Shown one piece after another: positions 11,987 to 62,304 of a DNA stretch of 64,000 bases. A model generated the notes under the pieces. That model ran no database searches. It was given only the letters and a program-made list of their open reading frames with translations, and was not told the origin of the DNA. The position numbers and the translations under genes are program-made. Source of the DNA: Vespa crabro (taxonomy: Eukaryota; Arthropoda; Insecta; Hymenoptera; Vespidae); the NCBI RefSeq assembly GCF_910589235.1, contig NC_060961.1:4287001-4351000 (forward strand). The letters run 5' to 3'. Position 1 is the first letter of the stretch. Every line of letters begins with the position of its first letter.

Positions 11987-12892
11987 ATAGTGCTATTTTT
12001 GAAGCTTAAGAGATATCTTGGATATGAAATATTCCAAGGTAGTTACTAGAAAGGATGTAATATCGGATTCGAACAACGAATATTGTTGGAAAAAGTGCAA
12101 AGAATGATGAACTTGTGATCCAGTGTGCTCTTTATGGACAGTTATTGTGTTGTATTGTGTTATTGTAATCAATTAGAGAGTATATCTATGATATGCATTT
12201 CTACTTTTAAACTAATTCCACATGGACATGCAAATGGCTAGTTTAACCTAGAGGTAATACAAAATGATAATAATGCGTCAGTGACATGATCCATTTGAAA
12301 TCAAATTAAGCCAATATAGGAATCAAATAATTACATGTTACAAATTATATGGAAGGCTGGTATCTTGAAAAATGTTGAAACATTTACAAGTAATCTTCCA
12401 CATGACATCAAATTAAATTTGAGACATCAAAGAGAAAATTAAATTTGAGAAAGAAAGTAAAAGAAGCGTTTATATGGAAAGAAATGTTATAATACGTTGA
12501 GGAGGATGTGTAGAAGCCATAAGAAATTATGTTTTGTGATCATAGTGTTGAACAAAATCATATGTGTTCATTTACCATATGTGACTGACACAAGATTTGA
12601 TATTAATATATTTTCCTATGGAAAAATAATTTCCTAATGTGATTGCATCTATTGCAAATCGAGTAATGCTTTGATTTGAAGCAAAGAAGAATGCTATTCT
12701 TGTTATATGCATAGTGAAATATAGCAAGAATTTATATCTGGTAAAGAATCGTGGAGGCTTATTTTGTTTAAGACTTTAGCCTTTCTTAGACTATTTTGAC
12801 AATACCGATGGCTGTAATAATTTAGTTTTCTCACAGTGTAGTGGTAGACAATTAAATTTTTAGACACGAAAGGTACATAGAAGGAAGTCCTA
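11987..12892 (+). other. 5' UTR exon of the p85 gene
   Basis: From the acceptor at 11985-11986 the sequence runs without an obvious intron to the start codon at 12893. It contains several short upstream ATGs and in-frame stops, including TAG close before the main ATG, which fixes that ATG as the start for this leader. Confidence 0.4.
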
Positions 12893-48881
<35,989 letters not shown>

Positions 48882-50267
48882 TATTTATATGTTTATCAAT
48901 TTGGCCGATATTGTTTGATAACTTCGGATACTCGTGCGTGATTCTACGTATAAATTGTTCGCGTTAAAAAGGACCGAACGAACGAGGAAAACGTACTTGT
49001 GAGTTTATATTCATATGTATGAGAAACGAGAAAAATACGAGGGGACTTGTAATATTGCGCCTTCCCGGGGGGAAGGATTACAAAGAGGATTGTTTTTCTT
49101 TTTACCAGAATATTTCGAAATGTGAATTATGCTGATATCTTTAAGGCATAGCGATAGCGATAATAATTGTCGAAGGTCCTAGTTGTAGAAGTACCTGTAG
49201 TCGTAGTAGTAATGGTAATAGTGGTGGTAGTAAGAGCGGAAAAAAAAAATTCACGCAGCAGTATGCGTTTTTATTCTTTTTTGCTGCATATTAAAGCTCC
49301 TCCTACATAAACTGCTAACTGTTAATAATTATTCTTTTATATATCCTTTTTAGAAATTATATAGTTATTTCTTTTTTCTGTTTTTTTTTTTTCCTATTTC
49401 TTTTCTTCTTTTTCTTTGTCGTTCGTTAGAACTTTGTCATGCTATGTTAAATGATTGTTTTTTATTCTGATTATTATGGGAATCGATTTATGTCGAATTA
49501 AAAATATAATTAGCAAAGTTTAACTGGGAGGAGCATTAATAATATTTCAAATGAAACGACCAAACGATTCATTGTTAATTACGCTGTTGCGTACTTTGCA
49601 TACGGATTGATAGACAGTGTCGGATATTAGAATACACACACGAGTCTTCGTAAGATCAATATTGATACGTTTCAGTAAGTCGTATTTTTCAAAAAAAAAA
49701 AAAAAAAAAAAATAAGTTTAATGTATTAACCTTGCCACATTTAAAAGTCAAATTTCTCTATCGGAAACGTCGATACGACCCGGGAGTATATTTGTAGTTT
49801 AACAACTAAATCACTCTTTGCTCAAATAAATCACAAGTCCCGTTGGTAATCAGGGTAGACATATTTCTCGTAAATTTAAATATTAATGTAATTATTATAG
49901 CGACGATTAAGGAACGTTTACGAATAATTTTCAAAAATTATATTTTCTTATATGCCTGTGTTATTAATATTTTACATTTCAATTTTTTTTTTTTCTTTTT
50001 TTTTTTTTTTTTGTTCAGTCACTTTTTGAACTTTGTCGAGTGATTTAGATTGTATCGGTGGTTAAATTTCTCGTTTGAATCGGATCTTATGAACGATATC
50101 GAAGTTTATATCTATAAACGATAAACGTCGATCTTCGAGTCTTGGAAATTTCCAGCGTTTGTATAGTCGTAGTAAACTCCGAGAAATTAGTGAGAGATTG
50201 TTCGCGAGAGAATGAAACGAACACTTTTTAGTCGCGAAGTATAGTTTTTAGCGCTTAGCCACCGATA

Positions 50268-50307
<40 letters not shown>

Positions 50308-50484
50308 TAAATATATATGTGTATATATTCGTTATATTTCGGTGCTTGTTACAACGAAATTTCTTCGGAGGTGCAAGAGGTTTTTTATATAATGTGTAGA
50401 TTATAAGTATTGTGCCAGGCCCGCGTGGGTTATGTACGATTTTAAACAAGAAAACAATATTGTCTGTGATTTCGGATCAGTGAG

Positions 50485-50547
<63 letters not shown>

Positions 50548-51317
50548 AAGAGAGATAGAGATAATATCGCGTTTATCATTTCATTCGATGTTACTCGTTA
50601 ACTTTTGATTTTATCTTCTTCAATTTTTTTTTTTTTTTTTTTGGACCTTTATACTATCGCTTTAAAGCTTACCCATTACTAGGTTTTGTAAGGGAACACA
50701 ATCTCGTCATTTAGCTTTCTCGCGTATATGTAGTAAAATTGTTATAAAATTTTCTTAACAATTGGCATTTATTAAATATCGAACAATTGTCAAACTTGCC
50801 ACTTTTTCAAAAGGAGCCACGTTATAGAATGGAATTTTTATTGCTCTTTTATTTCATGATACGTGAATTTTCCTTGTTAGATAATTCACTTGAAAAGCGA
50901 ATTACTCAATCGCGTGTTAAAGAGAGCGAAATAATCGGAAAAGAAGCGAGGAACGATCGAACGTCGTTTAGCTTGGCTCATGATTAAGATATGAGAGTGC
51001 CTTGAGAAATCTTACATTTACGGAGCGGTCAGTAAACGTAAGAGTGTATCGAGGCTATCCGCTATACCTGTCATATCGAATGCTATCGACGAATGATCAA
51101 GTATGCTCGCGAGTATGAATTCCGCAAATGATACGATCGAATGACTGTTAATACATACAACATAAGGTTGTAAATGATATAAATTATAACGGGTAACGTT
51201 CTAATAAATTATTGTCAACTTATTTTCACTCGAATGCTCGAAAATATTGTTATCATCATTCCGATCTCTAGTACAAAAGGGGGGGGGGGGCGAGAGTTGG
51301 TGACGCGTGTTTTCTTT

Positions 51318-51812
51318 CTTCTTCTTTTTTTTTCTTTTTTTTTTTTTTTTTTCGTTTGTGTAAATTCTTTTTATTTTTCTTCTTTTTTTTTTTCTTTTTT
51401 TTTCTTTCTTTCTTATTTTGCTTTGTACGAAAGGATAACGAATACGTGGAAAAGAAGAGAAGAAGCGGTAGAATGAAAAGGGCGGACGTAGTATTTGCAA
51501 AATGAAAGGCCCGTTGTTCATCTTTTAAGGCTTCGAATAACGTAGACGTTAGGTAGTTTAGGACTTTTTTTATACAAAAAGGGAGAAAAAAGAAATAGGG
51601 AATACGAGTCGTGGTGCCTCGATAGGCTTGTATTTCGTGATCGTTCCAGTTGCGTGCTAGCACTGAGCTCGATCGTTTGTTGCCGTGTCGTTGGATCGTT
51701 TGTTTCGTAGACGGATATGAAAGAAAAAAAAAAAAAGAAAAAAAAAAGAAAAAAAAAAGAAAAAAAAAAAAAGAAAAAAAAAGAAAAAAAAAAAGAAAAA
51801 AAAAATACTTTT
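51318..51812. repeat. Facing T/C-rich and A/G-rich tracts
   Basis: A T/C tract (51318-51416) and an A/G tract (51720-51812) are roughly complementary (TTTC against GAAA) and could form a long imperfect hairpin in RNA from this region; a second T tract follows at 51853-51876. Confidence 0.5.
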
Positions 51813-52464
51813 GCTTTACACGCGTATTACCAGCGTCGATCGGTTTGCCCTTCTTTTTTTCTTTTTTTTTTTTTTGCGAATGAAAAGGGTTCACCTTCTC
51901 CTATCACCTTTCATGTATTTTGCAATCGCCATAAGCGAACTCGATCGAGTTTTTTTCTCTTAGAATCTTTTTCTTAGACAAGAAATTCGAAAAATCTTTC
52001 GATTTTTTTAACGAACTCATACTATAATCTGTCATTTACATTTTAAATAATTTTCATGTGTACCATATTGGTAAATATAGATTTTATAACGCGATGATAT
52101 CCTGAAAAGAAATATTTTTCACAAGAAGTGTTTTTATTGAACGAAGGATTGAATATAAATAAAACGCCTGTAGCGTTTCGTGCATATTTCTATAATTCGA
52201 TATTCGATTGATTTATTTGTGTTATTTCCCCGTTTTTTTTTTTCTTTTTTTTTTTTCATTTTTATCCTTATTCTTTTTAAAATCAATGCTTTTTCTCGAA
52301 CGGTGGGTAGAAAACCATATGATTACAAAGTCCGGTTCGTTTGGATGCGATATTAATAAAAAGTTAAGCGTAATCGATGGTGAAAGAATGTGTGAAGTAG
52401 TAAAAGAGAAAAAGAGAAAATGATACAAAAACCACACACATACATACATACATACATACATACT

Positions 52465-52516
<52 letters not shown>

Positions 52517-53207
52517 TAAATATATATATATATTTTACTTACATTCAAGGCAAAACTTTAATTGATTATTTATAATATATATATGCATATATATTATATA
52601 CATTATATATTATATCACGATGGCGCGTTAAATTCTCACGCGTGCACATCCATGAGTTTGGTGATAAAAAAAAAAAAGAAAAAATGCGAATGCATTCTTT
52701 TCTCTTCACGTCAATCAAACGTTACATGTTGCACGCGGAGATCAAACGTGTTTGGTTTTCAACATTTTTATCCTTTCGTCGTTCAGCCGAAATAGACGTA
52801 TATTTATAAAAAAAAAAAAAAAAGAATAGAATAGAATAGAAAAAATAGAAAAGATAAATGAATAAAAAAAAAGAACAGCTAAAGTTTGGATCAACGTAAA
52901 ATAAATAAATTAATCCATAACGTATAGTTTTCTTGAATTTTTATCAATTGTCAGAAAATAAGATTAGAAGAAGAAAAAGAAAAAGGAAAAAAAAAAAAGA
53001 AAAAAAAAAAGAAACAGAAAAAAGGATCTTTTTTCAATATACTATGTAATTTTGACTAAACAACGAAAGGTTTAAAAATTGATAACGATCCGTAATCGAT
53101 GATTCTAAATTCGTTCAGAAACGTGCGAGGGTTGAACGATGCTTACGAAAGAAGGTTTTTATTCTCGATACTCTTATATCGAGGATTTACGAATGCTAGT
53201 GCGCGCC

Positions 53208-53244
<37 letters not shown>

Positions 53245-53348
53245 CTAATCGTCAACGTAAATAAACGTAAACATATATAAACATAGATTTTTCTTATTGA
53301 TCATACGAAAGAAAGAAAAAGATCGGAATGCAAAGATGAACAAAAGAA

Positions 53349-53355
<7 letters not shown>

Positions 53356-53442
<87 letters not shown>
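53356..53442. repeat. (GA)n microsatellite
   Basis: About 43 pure GA units, among the longest dinucleotide repeats in the window. Confidence 0.95.
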
Positions 53443-53443
<1 letters not shown>

Positions 53444-55576
53444 AAGAGAGAGAAATGAACTGTGAAATATACGACGTTTCGCTAAGCTTCTTTAACCGTG
53501 ACAATAGTGTCCTTTTAAGAGATAATTTTGTTTTCCAATTGCGACGAAATCGCAGGGCTATAATTTAAAACTGTTTAGAGATATCATTATTAAAAAGGAA
53601 ATAGCCCGCTTGACGGATGTCACTTCTCGTGTATACATTTTTCTTTGTTAATTTATTATTATTATCTTTTCTCATACTCAGCTCTACTAATGAAGATAAT
53701 AATCCTGTTAGATTAGATTGATCGATTAGATCTTTGGTATCTAATCGAAACTTTCTATATATAGACTAACAAAGGCATCTCTTGGGAAATAGATTCGAAG
53801 AATCGAGCGGAACAAATTAAAATATACCAATGTCTTTTTTTCCTTCTCTTTTTCTTTCATCGGTTCGATCATTATAATAACGATATATGTAAAAAACGAT
53901 GTCGTTCGGTACTTTGGTTTTATCACAGATTAATGATAATATTATTATTGCGTGTATATCCGAGCCGAATATTACTCTGTTATTAGAAAAGAGAAAAGAA
54001 GAAGAACGAAAAGACGACGGGGAACGATTGAAGAATGTCGCTAGGATTGTTTTATTAACGGCAGGACCGATTCGAATTATCTTTTTACAAATACGAAATT
54101 TGTGGGCGAGATGTTAATATTACGTTTGTTAATAAACGAACACGTCCATGCATCTCTGGACGTCATGCGGAATTATTTTTGTAGGATTTAAAAATCTCTC
54201 GAAAGAATTCGCTTCGTTCGTTCGACGGAACGCCGATAACTTTTGTTGTTTAAAATGAAGCGCTTTTTTGACGAGGATAATGAAAAGAAACAAAAAAAAA
54301 TGAATAAAATAAAATAAAATAAAATAAAATAAATAAATAAAAAAAAAAGATAAATAAATAAATAAAAGAAAGAAAGAGAAAGAAAGTCTAGAAAAGATAT
54401 TTAACGTGCACATCCAAGTATTGAAGCTCGGACGGATTAAATTGTGACACAAATGATTCGACTTGTGAATGCGCAGCCTAACCATTGAATATGTGATCTC
54501 TGAAAATTAACGCGGAGGAATATAGGAGAGTGTGTATCTGTATGAGTCTGTGTGTACATGTGTGTATAAGTATGAGTGTAACGAATAATCGTTGCCTTAG
54601 CTTTTTGTACAATTTAACATGATTGATGAATAAATGAGAAGTGAGACAGAGAAGGAGAGAAAGAGAAAGAAAGATAAAGAGAGAGAGAGAAAGAGGGAGA
54701 GAGAGAGAGAAGTCGTGCAGGATATGAAATGTTTATTATATTAATGTAATCGATGTTGGTATCTGTGAAGATAAATGGTGATAATAAAATGATAAAAGTA
54801 GTAAGCTATTCTCATAAGCTCGCTCGAGAGAGGAGATATAGCCTTGCAGCAAGAATTGTGCGACAAGCTGATAATCAAATTGTATGAATATTGATATTGT
54901 TACGATGTTTACATATAATAATATTGTTAGTATTAATGGCAATGATAACAATTGTAATTCGTAATTTTTACTCATGGAGATCGCCGTCTTCGAATGAAAT
55001 ATGCAAGATAATGAAAAAATTGTCGGTCGTTTCTTTGTCCAAAATAGAGATTACCTGACCCGAATATTTTTAAAATACGTTTCTTAAAATGATGAAAAAT
55101 CTTACGATTTGATAATCGGTCAGCATGAAAATGTGGATCAAAATTATTTGAGGAAATGGTAATTAATCGGATACAATATATAGAATGAATGAAAATGAAT
55201 GAAAAATTCATTTCTTTTACCCGTTGTTTCGATTTGGAAACACGATATTCGCTTTTGTCCGTATATATATATATATATATACATAAAAATTTAAAAGGAT
55301 CATTATCGTTGATAAAGTTAGCAGCATTAAACAAAATCTTTTCGGCGGTTTGGCTAGAGGCAGAACTCAGGTTCGACTATTTCAATTGAAATGATACAAT
55401 ATCTCTATTAAGCATTTTAAAAGTAAGTTAGTTCTACGCGTACGACGAAAACTGTCTGTTCGTAAATTAAAAAAAAAGAAAAGGAAAGAAAAGAAAAAAA
55501 CCGGCTGATTTAGAAAATATTATCAAAAAGAAGAATTAAGTAGACCAATCTATAATATAGAACTAACTAATAATTA

Positions 55577-55607
<31 letters not shown>

Positions 55608-57299
55608 CAACAACACGTAATATATAGAAATAAAACAATTTTCTTGCGCCTCTATGCTAAACGATCAGAATTGTATAATCTATCGATAATATGTATCACA
55701 CCGATAAAAATAAGATAGTGTGTATAGTGTATACAAAGGAACATTATAATGTACGAAGAAGAAAAATTACAAATTTGTACATGTGTATGTGCGACTCTGT
55801 GTGTGTTTGCGTGTGCATGGCGATTGCTCATATGTCGTGTGTAGAAAAAAAAAAAAAAAAAAGAAAAGAAAAAAAATACGAAGAGAATTTATGTACACAA
55901 AGTAGTAAAACGCTCGTAAAAGATACTCCGCGGAATTTTCTCGTAATTTAATAAGGTCCATCGATAAATGAAACGATCGACTTTACTCTTTAACCTGTAT
56001 TACTTGAAAATGATCGCTCTGTTAATAATTATAGATTTACAAATTCACAAATTCATTGATGGTATTGTTGAAAAATTAGGGATACGATATATAGTGCATT
56101 CCAATAGCAATTTTATCATAACGAGAGAAATCAGAAAATTTTTTGGTATAAATAATCCGAGCGTTTGAAAGATGGCACGTTCTACGTTATTTTGACGAAA
56201 GCGAAGTTTACAGAGAGATATCGATTATCTTCTTATGAATGAAAACGCGACGTTTTCGGACACAACAATTTTAATAGGAAAAATACAAATGGGAGCATAC
56301 GTGACCGACTTCGAAGACGGAGAGTTTTTAAATAAAAATAAAAAGAAAAAAAAAAAAAGAAAAAAGAAAAGAAAAGAAAAGAAAAAAAAACGAACAAAAA
56401 AGAAAAGAAGTAACACTTCAACGGGAATTATTAAAGTTTTGGAAACATTTATCAATTTTAAAAAGAACGCGTTAAATTCAACGTTTCGTATTTTCCATAT
56501 ACGATATATTAAAGTCCGAGCAAGTTCGTAACCAAAAATGGATAAAATTCTTTTTTCTCGAAGTCGGCCACATATATAAAAACGTTAAAAAATTTGAAAT
56601 GGGAAGATGCTAATTGACGAATCTCTTTTTTAAAACTAAAGTCAATCAAAGAAAAGAGGATCCTACGAGCGCTATATCCGTTTATCAATCCTTGCCAATT
56701 TTGTACATAGTATCCGTGTCCAAATGCTCGCGAAGAAAAGGAACGATGTGAGAACGTTATATTAACAAAAGTCATGTAACAAATGTAATTGGAGAAATAA
56801 TAATTGTGCGAGTGATGTGCGACGTGTGTGTATGCTGCAAGGTGAAAAATTACAAATATGATTACGGATCGTATGATAAGAGGGAGGAGGAGGGATAAGA
56901 AAGAAAGAGAAGGAAAAGAGAAAGAGAAATGAGAAGGAGAATTTATCGACACAATATTATATTATTAACAAACGTATGCTGTCCCACTGTGATAAAAAAA
57001 TTTTGTTTTTGCATGTAAAATATACTATTAATGTCATAAGTACGAAGGAATCATATTACGGCGCATATATATAGATGTATGCGCTGACGCATGTACGATC
57101 TTAGATCGATCTATGTATCTATATATATATCTATATATATGCAGGCATAACACACAAGCATACATATATTGTGATTCAGTGTGCACAGGGATTACAAAGT
57201 GCATGCGATTCTACGAAGAATACAAATTTTAATTACTCCCACCAAGTTTTCACACGCACTCATATAAAAATATGGGACGGGTCTAGTCCTGTTTACGAA

Positions 57300-58901
57300 A
57301 CATATATAGAAAGTATATAATGTATAACTTGTAAAGGGGAGCGTAGAAATCATTTATTATAAAACGTTAAAAAAGATTATTATTCATCACATATAACATA
57401 TTGTGATGAATCGTCGTAACCTCATAGTAAGATTTCTTATGAATCGATTTATGTTCGATCAATTTCCTCGCAGCTTTATAAATAAAATTAATAGCTTTTC
57501 ATAGAGAGATGAACAAACGGGAAGCTTTTATTCTCTATTATTTTATATTTTTGTTTCGAATGAATAATTATTTATAGAGAATTCATAAATATTTTTTGCA
57601 TGTTTTACGACTTGTAAACAGTCGTAATAAGAATTTGACGGACGCTTGAAAATTTACGATAGAAATTATTCCCTATAAGAGATGAATTCGAATTTGAACG
57701 GTGATTAAATTAATGGGATGAGATTTTCATTATGTCTTTATTGCGTCATTAGTCTCTTCGGGCGTGTGAAAACTGGGGATGAGATAAGTGTTTATTCGCT
57801 TTTTTGCGCAACGGTCATCCTCATATTGTACCGTTTATTTGGTAGCACTACCATGTAAAACCATTTATATTTGCATATAATTAATATGTTTTACTTATAA
57901 GACCGAGTTGTTTTTTATTCCGTACCTTGACCCAGAGATATTATATTAATAAGATTTATTATAATGATTTATGATAACAAAAGAAAATTCTTAACCAAAG
58001 GATTACGTTACATTTTTTTTCTTTCTTTTTGGGGGTTTTTTCTTTTTTTTTTTCTTTTTTTTTTCTTTTTTTTTTTTCTTTTATCCAAGAAATGTTACTT
58101 TTCAATATAAAATAGGTGACACAATTACTCTATCGTTTCTATTAGAAGATAGAAATGAATGAAACATATGCTTTATATTATTTTACTGTATGTCAATTAT
58201 TTAATACGTACAATTTAATACGCGGTCACACCTTGGAGCGTTAGTAAAATTAAAACTTAATTTGGTAGGATCGAATTATGCAATTACTGTATTGGTATCT
58301 GTAGATGAAGTTAGTCACGTTTTCGCGAATACGTGACAGAGATTCAAATGAAGTTTGTGATGTATATGCAACTAGTTTCGTTTCACGATCATTATATGAG
58401 ACATGTAGAAGGAATTTATAATTAGTTACATATAAGCGTTAATAAGAATTGCTTGTTATCTACGTAGTACAATCAATCATTCTCATAGATTTGATCGGAA
58501 CGGATATGGAAAAGAAAAAAACTCGTCACGTATTTGTCGCACATAGATTGACGTTAAATGTTCAATTAGAGAAATATAAAAAATATCTAAATGAAAAATA
58601 ATTCTTTATATTATAACAAACTTCACTATATATTAACGATACGTCTTTTTTATTTTTTCTTTTCTTTTTTCTTCTTTCTTTTTTTTTTTTTAATTTTTTC
58701 AAACGAAGTAACGATCGATATAATAATAATAGCAGCAATAATAATAATAATAATAATAACAGTAATAATAACAAAAATAATAATAGTAATAATAATAATA
58801 ATAATATCGCTATATATTTACGATACGTCTTTTTTATTTTTCCTTTTTTCAATTTTTCTAAACGAAGTAACGATCAATATAATAATAATAACAATAACAA
58901 C

Positions 58902-58968
<67 letters not shown>

Positions 58969-59280
58969 TGAGAAGTGATTAAACGTTATTTTCGTTTATT
59001 AGAATAACTTTTTGGAAAAATTCTTATCACAGGACATAAAGTTACGTAGTTCGCGAATGACTGGTATTATCGGACGTTTGTCGGTACATTTTGCAGTGTG
59101 CGTTTTGTACGATAGTAATAAAACTATGAGAGTGGGGACATCGAATAGGGCAGAGTGGGGACAATAGTGTATCGTACAGGGAGCTTGCGCGCCGCATTGC
59201 ACGGCCGCAGTCGAGTCATTATGCAGGTACTGCCTGTCACTTTGGCTCGTCGTGACCGCAGACCGACGTCGCCGATTCGA

Positions 59281-59317
<37 letters not shown>

Positions 59318-59410
59318 CGTTTCCCCTCTTGTTCACCCTCATTCTCTTTCTCTCACTCCCTCTTACTCCCTTTCTCTTTCTCTCTTTCTCTCACTCCCTC
59401 TCATTCCCTT

Positions 59411-59442
<32 letters not shown>

Positions 59443-60828
59443 ACCTGATGTTCCAGCGATTCTGTCATTGATACCATTGACGAGTCATTTAATATGTTAT
59501 AATGCCATTAATGATTCTTTTTGATATACGATCGAAGGTTAAACAAAGAGCACGAGATACTTACTCGATATCCGAGTTAACATTTAAATAGACCTTAATC
59601 CTCCCTTTTCATGGGTTAAACATGCATTGAAAAGAACAATCTTTTCTCTTTTGGCATCTATTAAATATTCCCTTCAATGAAATGTTATTTTTTACTTTTT
59701 TAATCTTTTTTTCATTATCCCTCTCTCTTTTTAATCGATATCGTTATACGAAAAAAATATCTATTGGAATACTTTTTCTTTCTCTCTCTCTCTCTCTCTT
59801 TTTTGTTTTGGATCAAATTATAAATAATTCTATCTTCAATTCGATCCATAACTTCAATCATCGTGCATAAACTCGGTATTTTTCTTACAAATAAGGTAGA
59901 ATCGACGGTGACGTTAATAATATATTGTGGGTGCGATCGAACGAGATCGATTGTTTAACTAATTGGATGCGATATGTGGTCACGCAAAAGTGCATAGATA
60001 TTATGTTTCGGAGGAATGAGTACTTATATATAAACGTGTATGATCATATTACATGGAATGTCATGGTTCAATGTAATTCAAATCGAATATCAAGTGAAGG
60101 GATGATGGAAAAGGGTTGCGGAGAGATGGGAAGGGTTGAATCATAAATCGTCAAATCAACGAAACGTTTCGAATCTTTTTTTAGGATCGAATTGCGTGAC
60201 TTGCACGTTCTGACCTTTAAGATTTCTTTTACAAGGTCTATTTGTTCATATACGGATATTGTATATGTCCACGATGGTTCTATGTATGCATGTGTTAGTA
60301 TAAAAGCAACTGATTCACGAGTGGCTCGTTTTACTGGCACGGTCGGGGTTAGTCCGAGCAGTGGTTGGCTCGTACTACTAGCATCCGTGTCCTCGTCTCG
60401 GTCAAAGGTACTATCGATCTTTTTTTCTCTCTTTCTCTTTTTTTCCTTTTTAATCACTTTCGACCGAACTGACGTAGTCCTCACGGATTACGTCCCTGGT
60501 CGATGAAATTGAGAGCGATAGAAATCGGCCGAATGAAATTTTTCTTGACGTTTCGTTCTCGTAATTATATTTATTTCGATCGCCGAATTAAATGACATAC
60601 CATAAAATATAATCAAATATTATACCGGAGTGTTTCGTAACAATTTTTTTTTTTTTTTTTTATATATTCGATGAATTTAAATGAATTTTATGAAAATCCT
60701 CGAATATAATATATTGCAATGATATATTTAAACAACAAACAATAAAATTAAATAATCTGTTATTATATTTAATTGATAATATAAACAAAAATAATTTATA
60801 CTTCGTTTTATTAATGATGTACTTGTAA

Positions 60829-60901
<73 letters not shown>

Positions 60902-61854
60902 GTATATTAATTAGCATTGAAAGAATTTTTTAATTGCATTTTTGAACATTTTTAATCCACCAGTACATAAACTCACAGTTTCCTTTATTGGTAACATCGT
61001 TAAAAATCGCTTTTCTCTTTCATAGATGCTTAGATAAATAAAATTGCAGTATCGAATGGGAAATAGCACTTGAGAGATCATCTTCACGAAGGTATCCTTA
61101 AAGACGACCTTCAGTCGGCCATAGTTGAACTCCCGATCTCCGACCTTTTCGAGTAGTAAAGTTCGAACGGTGATCCAAGTTTGAAAGTACGCTACTCGAA
61201 AGGGCGTACTAGTCGAAATAAGGGCCACCGGGCGAAGAGGTGAAGAGGCGAGCGTACGACTTCCGCGTAAGCGACCTCGATAAAAGAGGTCTCGAAAGGA
61301 GGTCAACTCTTTCTTCCTGGCTGTGGCCGGCTGCTGGCCGGGGGTTAGTACGTCGACTCTCTCTCGGAATGACTCGGTTTCGTTCGTCGATGGTCGTATC
61401 TCTCTCTCTCTCTCCCTCTTATTACAGATACACATATATGTATGTCTTTCTTTCTCTTATCACAGACGCGAGAGATACATATCTCTCTCTCTCTCTCTCT
61501 CTTATTATATATATATATATATATATTTATCTCTTTCTCCTTCTTCCTCCCCAACTCTCTCTCTCTCTCTCTGTCCCTCTCTTTTGGTTGCGCAGGGGAT
61601 GGTGAAGAGGGGTCGAAAGAAGCAGGGGTTGCGCGCGCGACGCCGCAGGTATCGCGCGCAGGAGCCATCATGTGCCGACGCCGGCAGGTGGAGGTGGTGG
61701 TTGAAGGTGAAGGGTGGAGGGGATTCTGGAACGGCGGTTCTCCCTCGTACGCTCAGCGGAGCCGTCGTCATTGGGCGTCGGGACGTCGCGACGACGCTCT
61801 TTTCCTCTCTCTTTCTCTCTCGTATACTTTTAACACGCGCGTATACATTTACTC

Positions 61855-61889
<35 letters not shown>

Positions 61890-62280
61890 ATCTTCCTCTC
61901 TCCTTTTTTTCTTATACTCAACCAGCCTGTTTCTCCTGTTCTCGAACGAAGGCGATCGAGCGCGCGCTTGTCGAACGTTTCCGCGCGCGGATAATCGCTC
62001 TGTGCCGTGTCAGTTCGCGAAGAGCGTTCGCCAGTGCACGCGCGCACGTCAATGCATCGGTGCATCTTCGGCTCTTTATCTTTATCTCGAAGCCGTGTGT
62101 CATATATATATATATATGTATATATGTATATATGTATGTATATACATATACACATATCTATCTGCATAGATACACGTAGATAAACTACATATATTATACC
62201 TTCTATAGTTCGACTCGGTAGTGTCTTACGTATTTTAATTACGTATATAAAGCATCGAATAAAAACGAGCCTTTTTACGT
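57300..62280. other. Intergenic or upstream intronic DNA
   Basis: Repeat-rich sequence without a supportable gene: poly-T/C 58010-58083, CT 59283-59315 and 59397-59440, TA 60830-60899, CT 61397-61416, 61479-61501, 61551-61575 and 61858-61885, TA 62102-62160. Non-repetitive islands at 59020-59280, 60180-60500, 61020-61340 and 61590-61800 have more balanced composition; the second contains TATAAAAG (60299-60306) followed by a donor-like CAAAG|GTACT at 60409. These could be leader exons or promoters of the gene to the right. Confidence 0.35.
58624..58968. repeat. Tandem segmental duplication carrying (AAT)n
   Basis: Copy 1 (about 58624-58805) and copy 2 (about 58809-58968) share the same order: CTATATAT, ACGATACGTCTTTTTTATTTTT, a T-rich stretch, AAACGAAGTAACGATC, ATATAATAATAAT and a long AAT tract. 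They differ by single bases and in tract lengths. Confidence 0.85.
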
Positions 62281-62299
62281 TTTGCGTTCGGTGCGTCTG

Positions 62300-62304
62300 T
62301 CAGT
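62300..62304 (+). promoter_or_regulatory. TCAGT initiator-like motif upstream of the secreted-protein exon
   Basis: TCAGT in GTCTGTCAGTGCAGCG matches the arthropod initiator. It lies in CpG-rich DNA about 640 bases before the ATG at 62939. A TATATAA at 62244-62250 is too far (about 58 bases) to be its TATA box. Another TCAGT is at 62010-62014. Confidence 0.3.

Larger units (their letters stand above)
48882..57300 (+). other. Probable long 3' UTR of the p85 gene, then intergenic repeats
   Basis: After the stop at 48879-48881 there is no coding exon on either strand. AATAAA motifs occur at 49825-49830 and at later points (near 52157, 53262 and 54628), so the 3' end could be anywhere from 0.95 kb outward. 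Repeats: TA 50271-50302, GA 50489-50541, poly-T/C 51318-51416, poly-A/G 51720-51809, CATA/TA 52440-52534, TG 53213-53243, GA 53356-53442, AAATA units 54302-54340, GA 54656-54712, TA 55580-55600. Confidence 0.4.

Noticed and set aside
51268..51894. 208-codon minus-strand Lys/Phe-rich ORF
   Set aside because: Translation of A/G and T/C homopolymer tracts.
60180..60484. Open frames on both strands around 60.2-60.5 kb (DRDEDTDASSTSQPLLG on minus)
   Set aside because: Both directions look equally plausible; a TATAAAAG and donor on the plus strand suggest a promoter or leader rather than coding sequence.
60911..61435. 174-codon minus-strand ORF with a protein-like stretch (TWITVRTLLLEKVGDREF)
   Set aside because: It begins in a CT microsatellite, has no recognisable family and no clear splice partners, and the plus strand of the same stretch also shows splice-like signals. 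It may be conserved non-coding DNA or part of an unseen exon.
61323..62179. Overlapping long ORFs on both strands (223, 245 and 220 codons)
   Set aside because: All are dominated by CT and TA microsatellites; the non-repetitive middle has no recognisable protein.
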